From: a virus
Virus record (IMG/VR): IMGVR_UViG_3300010397_000041
Coordinates: 28,426-92,425 of that record
Length of the DNA: 64,000 nt
Strand: one strand, 5' to 3'
In this document: positions 63,285-64,000 of the stretch, one piece after another
Numbering within the stretch: position 1 is the stretch's first letter
Layout of the letters: each line of letters starts with the position of its first letter
Made by a program: the position numbers and the translations under genes
The notes under the pieces: model-generated
What the model was told of the DNA's origin: nothing
What the model saw: only the letters and a program-made list of their open reading frames with translations
Databases searched by the model: none

Positions 63285-63306
63285 CTCTGGCCCCCATACG
63301 GCCCCC
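63285..63306 (+). repeat. Direct repeat copy 2 (attP-region)
   Basis: Second near-identical copy (CTCTGGCCCCCATACGGCCC plus CC) of the repeat at 63102-63123, 13 bases before the ATG of the last gene. Confidence 0.5.
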
Positions 63307-63318
63307 GGCAGGGAGACG

Positions 63319-64000
63319 ATGACCACTGACCCCACCGCGCCCAACGGCGCGGTCCCCATCGGCCCGGACACTAGCCGGACCGATCACCACACGAGCGACA
63401 GCCCCGAAGAGCTGGCCATCGAGGTCGACCCGGGCCCGTGCGCCCGCTGCGAACAGCCCCACGCCGCGCACACGCCGCGCGTGCGCTTCTGCCCCGGCTC
63501 CTCGCACGAGACCTACCTCATCCCCGCCGAAATCGCCGACGACGGGGCCGCTGGTGGGAGTGCGCCGACGCCGTCCGCCCAGACGGCGACCGACGACCTC
63601 GCCGACTGGCTGGCCAGCGTCCAGCAGACCGTCTCGGCCGCCCTCTGGTCGCTCGCGAAGGGCGAGAGCGCGGAGGCGATCCAAGCCGACACGCTGACCG
63701 ATCTGTACGCCGCGCTCACCGAGCTCGGAGGGACATCGCCGGCCCCCGGCAGCTCGACCGCCACCGAGAGGCCTATCTCGCTCGACCAGGTGCTCGTTGA
63801 AACCGGCCACCGCCGGGACGAGATCGATGCCGGCCGCGAGTCGGCCTTGGCGGACATCGTAGCCGGCGGCCTCGCCGACGACGAGGCGATCACGAGCCTC
63901 CTGATCTACATCACGGCCCGCGCGACCACACTTCTGCGCGACCGGCGGGACGGCCTTCATACCGGCACGATCGCCGGGCTCCAGGAGATCGCGAGCCTGA
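63319..64000 (+). CDS. Partial CDS, zinc-binding protein, truncated at the right edge
   Basis: At least 227 residues, ATG with GGGAG 5 bases upstream, open to the window end. N-terminus TTDPTAPNGAVPIGPDTSRT, then CARCEQPHAAHTPRVRFCPG (C-x2-C-x2-H type metal site), a Pro/Thr linker, and helical C-terminal part (LADWLASVQQTVSAALWSLA, DEIDAGRESALADIVAGGLA). Not obviously a phage structural or host household gene. It follows the attP region, so it may be phage-encoded or the first host gene. Confidence 0.6.
   Translation, partial: MTTDPTAPNGAVPIGPDTSRTDHHTSDSPEELAIEVDPGPCARCEQPHAAHTPRVRFCPGSSHETYLIPAEIADDGAAGGSAPTPSAQTATDDLADWLASVQQTVSAALWSLAKGESAEAIQADTLTDLYAALTELGGTSPAPGSSTATERPISLDQVLVETGHRRDEIDAGRESALADIVAGGLADDEAITSLLIYITARATTLLRDRRDGLHTGTIAGLQEIASL

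Noticed and set aside
1-64000. tRNA, rRNA genes and insertion sequences
   Set aside because: No cloverleaf-forming segments with tRNA consensus, rRNA-like sequence, transposase motif or terminal inverted repeats were noticed by eye; a tRNAscan or ISfinder run would be needed to exclude them fully.

Overview
The window is almost entirely one temperate tailed-phage genome (a prophage or its integrated equivalent) from a high-GC actinobacterium. The base composition, frequent GTG/TTG starts, leaderless-looking promoters and chains of 4-base ATGA/GTGA overlaps all fit an actinobacterial host; I cannot name the genus from the sequence. Nearly all genes are on the minus strand and read from right to left. 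The plus-strand exceptions are the control/integration block at the right end and three isolated genes (20.1 kb, 36.9 kb, 37.9 kb).

Right end (60.6-64 kb): a divergent switch with an excisionase-like gene (minus) facing a helix-turn-helix repressor candidate, a small protein and a tyrosine integrase (plus). Scattered CTAGACC/GGTCTAG operator-like 7-mers, a candidate attP with inverted and direct repeats, and a plus-strand gene that runs off the window follow.

Early region (38.6-60.6 kb, minus): a densely overlapping operon. It starts with recombination genes (RecE-like PD-(D/E)XK nuclease, RecT/Bet annealing protein) and continues through many small proteins, several Cro/CI-type regulators, a family of mini helix-turn-helix paralogues, a SpoU/TrmH-type RNA methyltransferase, many CxxC zinc-ribbon proteins, and a winged-helix replication-initiator candidate whose coding sequence carries four iterons about 34 bp apart (probable origin).

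Middle (30-38.5 kb): a divergent accessory block with a PIN-domain nuclease (plus) opposite an unusual fusion of an N-terminal phospholipase-D-type nuclease to a C-terminal DnaB-type helicase. Next to it a plus-strand gene is controlled by a perfect palindrome overlapping its promoter. A run of small minus-strand genes leads to a candidate late promoter near 30.48 kb.

Late region (0-30.4 kb, minus): small HTH protein, terminase small and large subunits, portal, MuF-type minor head protein fused to an HExxH zincin, ParB-like protein, capsid protease fused to a scaffold-like tail, major capsid protein, then an unusual 6 kb block of surface/fibre-like proteins including a 20-unit Arg/Pro/Trp repeat protein. 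Head-tail connector proteins, a protamine-like basic protein, tail tube, tail assembly chaperone with a probable -1 frameshift product, gp10-like protein, tape measure, LamG-bearing minor tail protein and a holin-like protein follow. Hairpins separate several structural genes. The layout is that of a siphovirus (long tape measure, tail tube, chaperone pair, no sheath seen).

Several genes (portal end, 31.6 kb, 32.9-33.1 kb, 39.2 kb, 52.1 kb) look frameshifted, most with an indel at a G/C homopolymer. This may be sequencing error or real decay and should be kept in mind when using these models.
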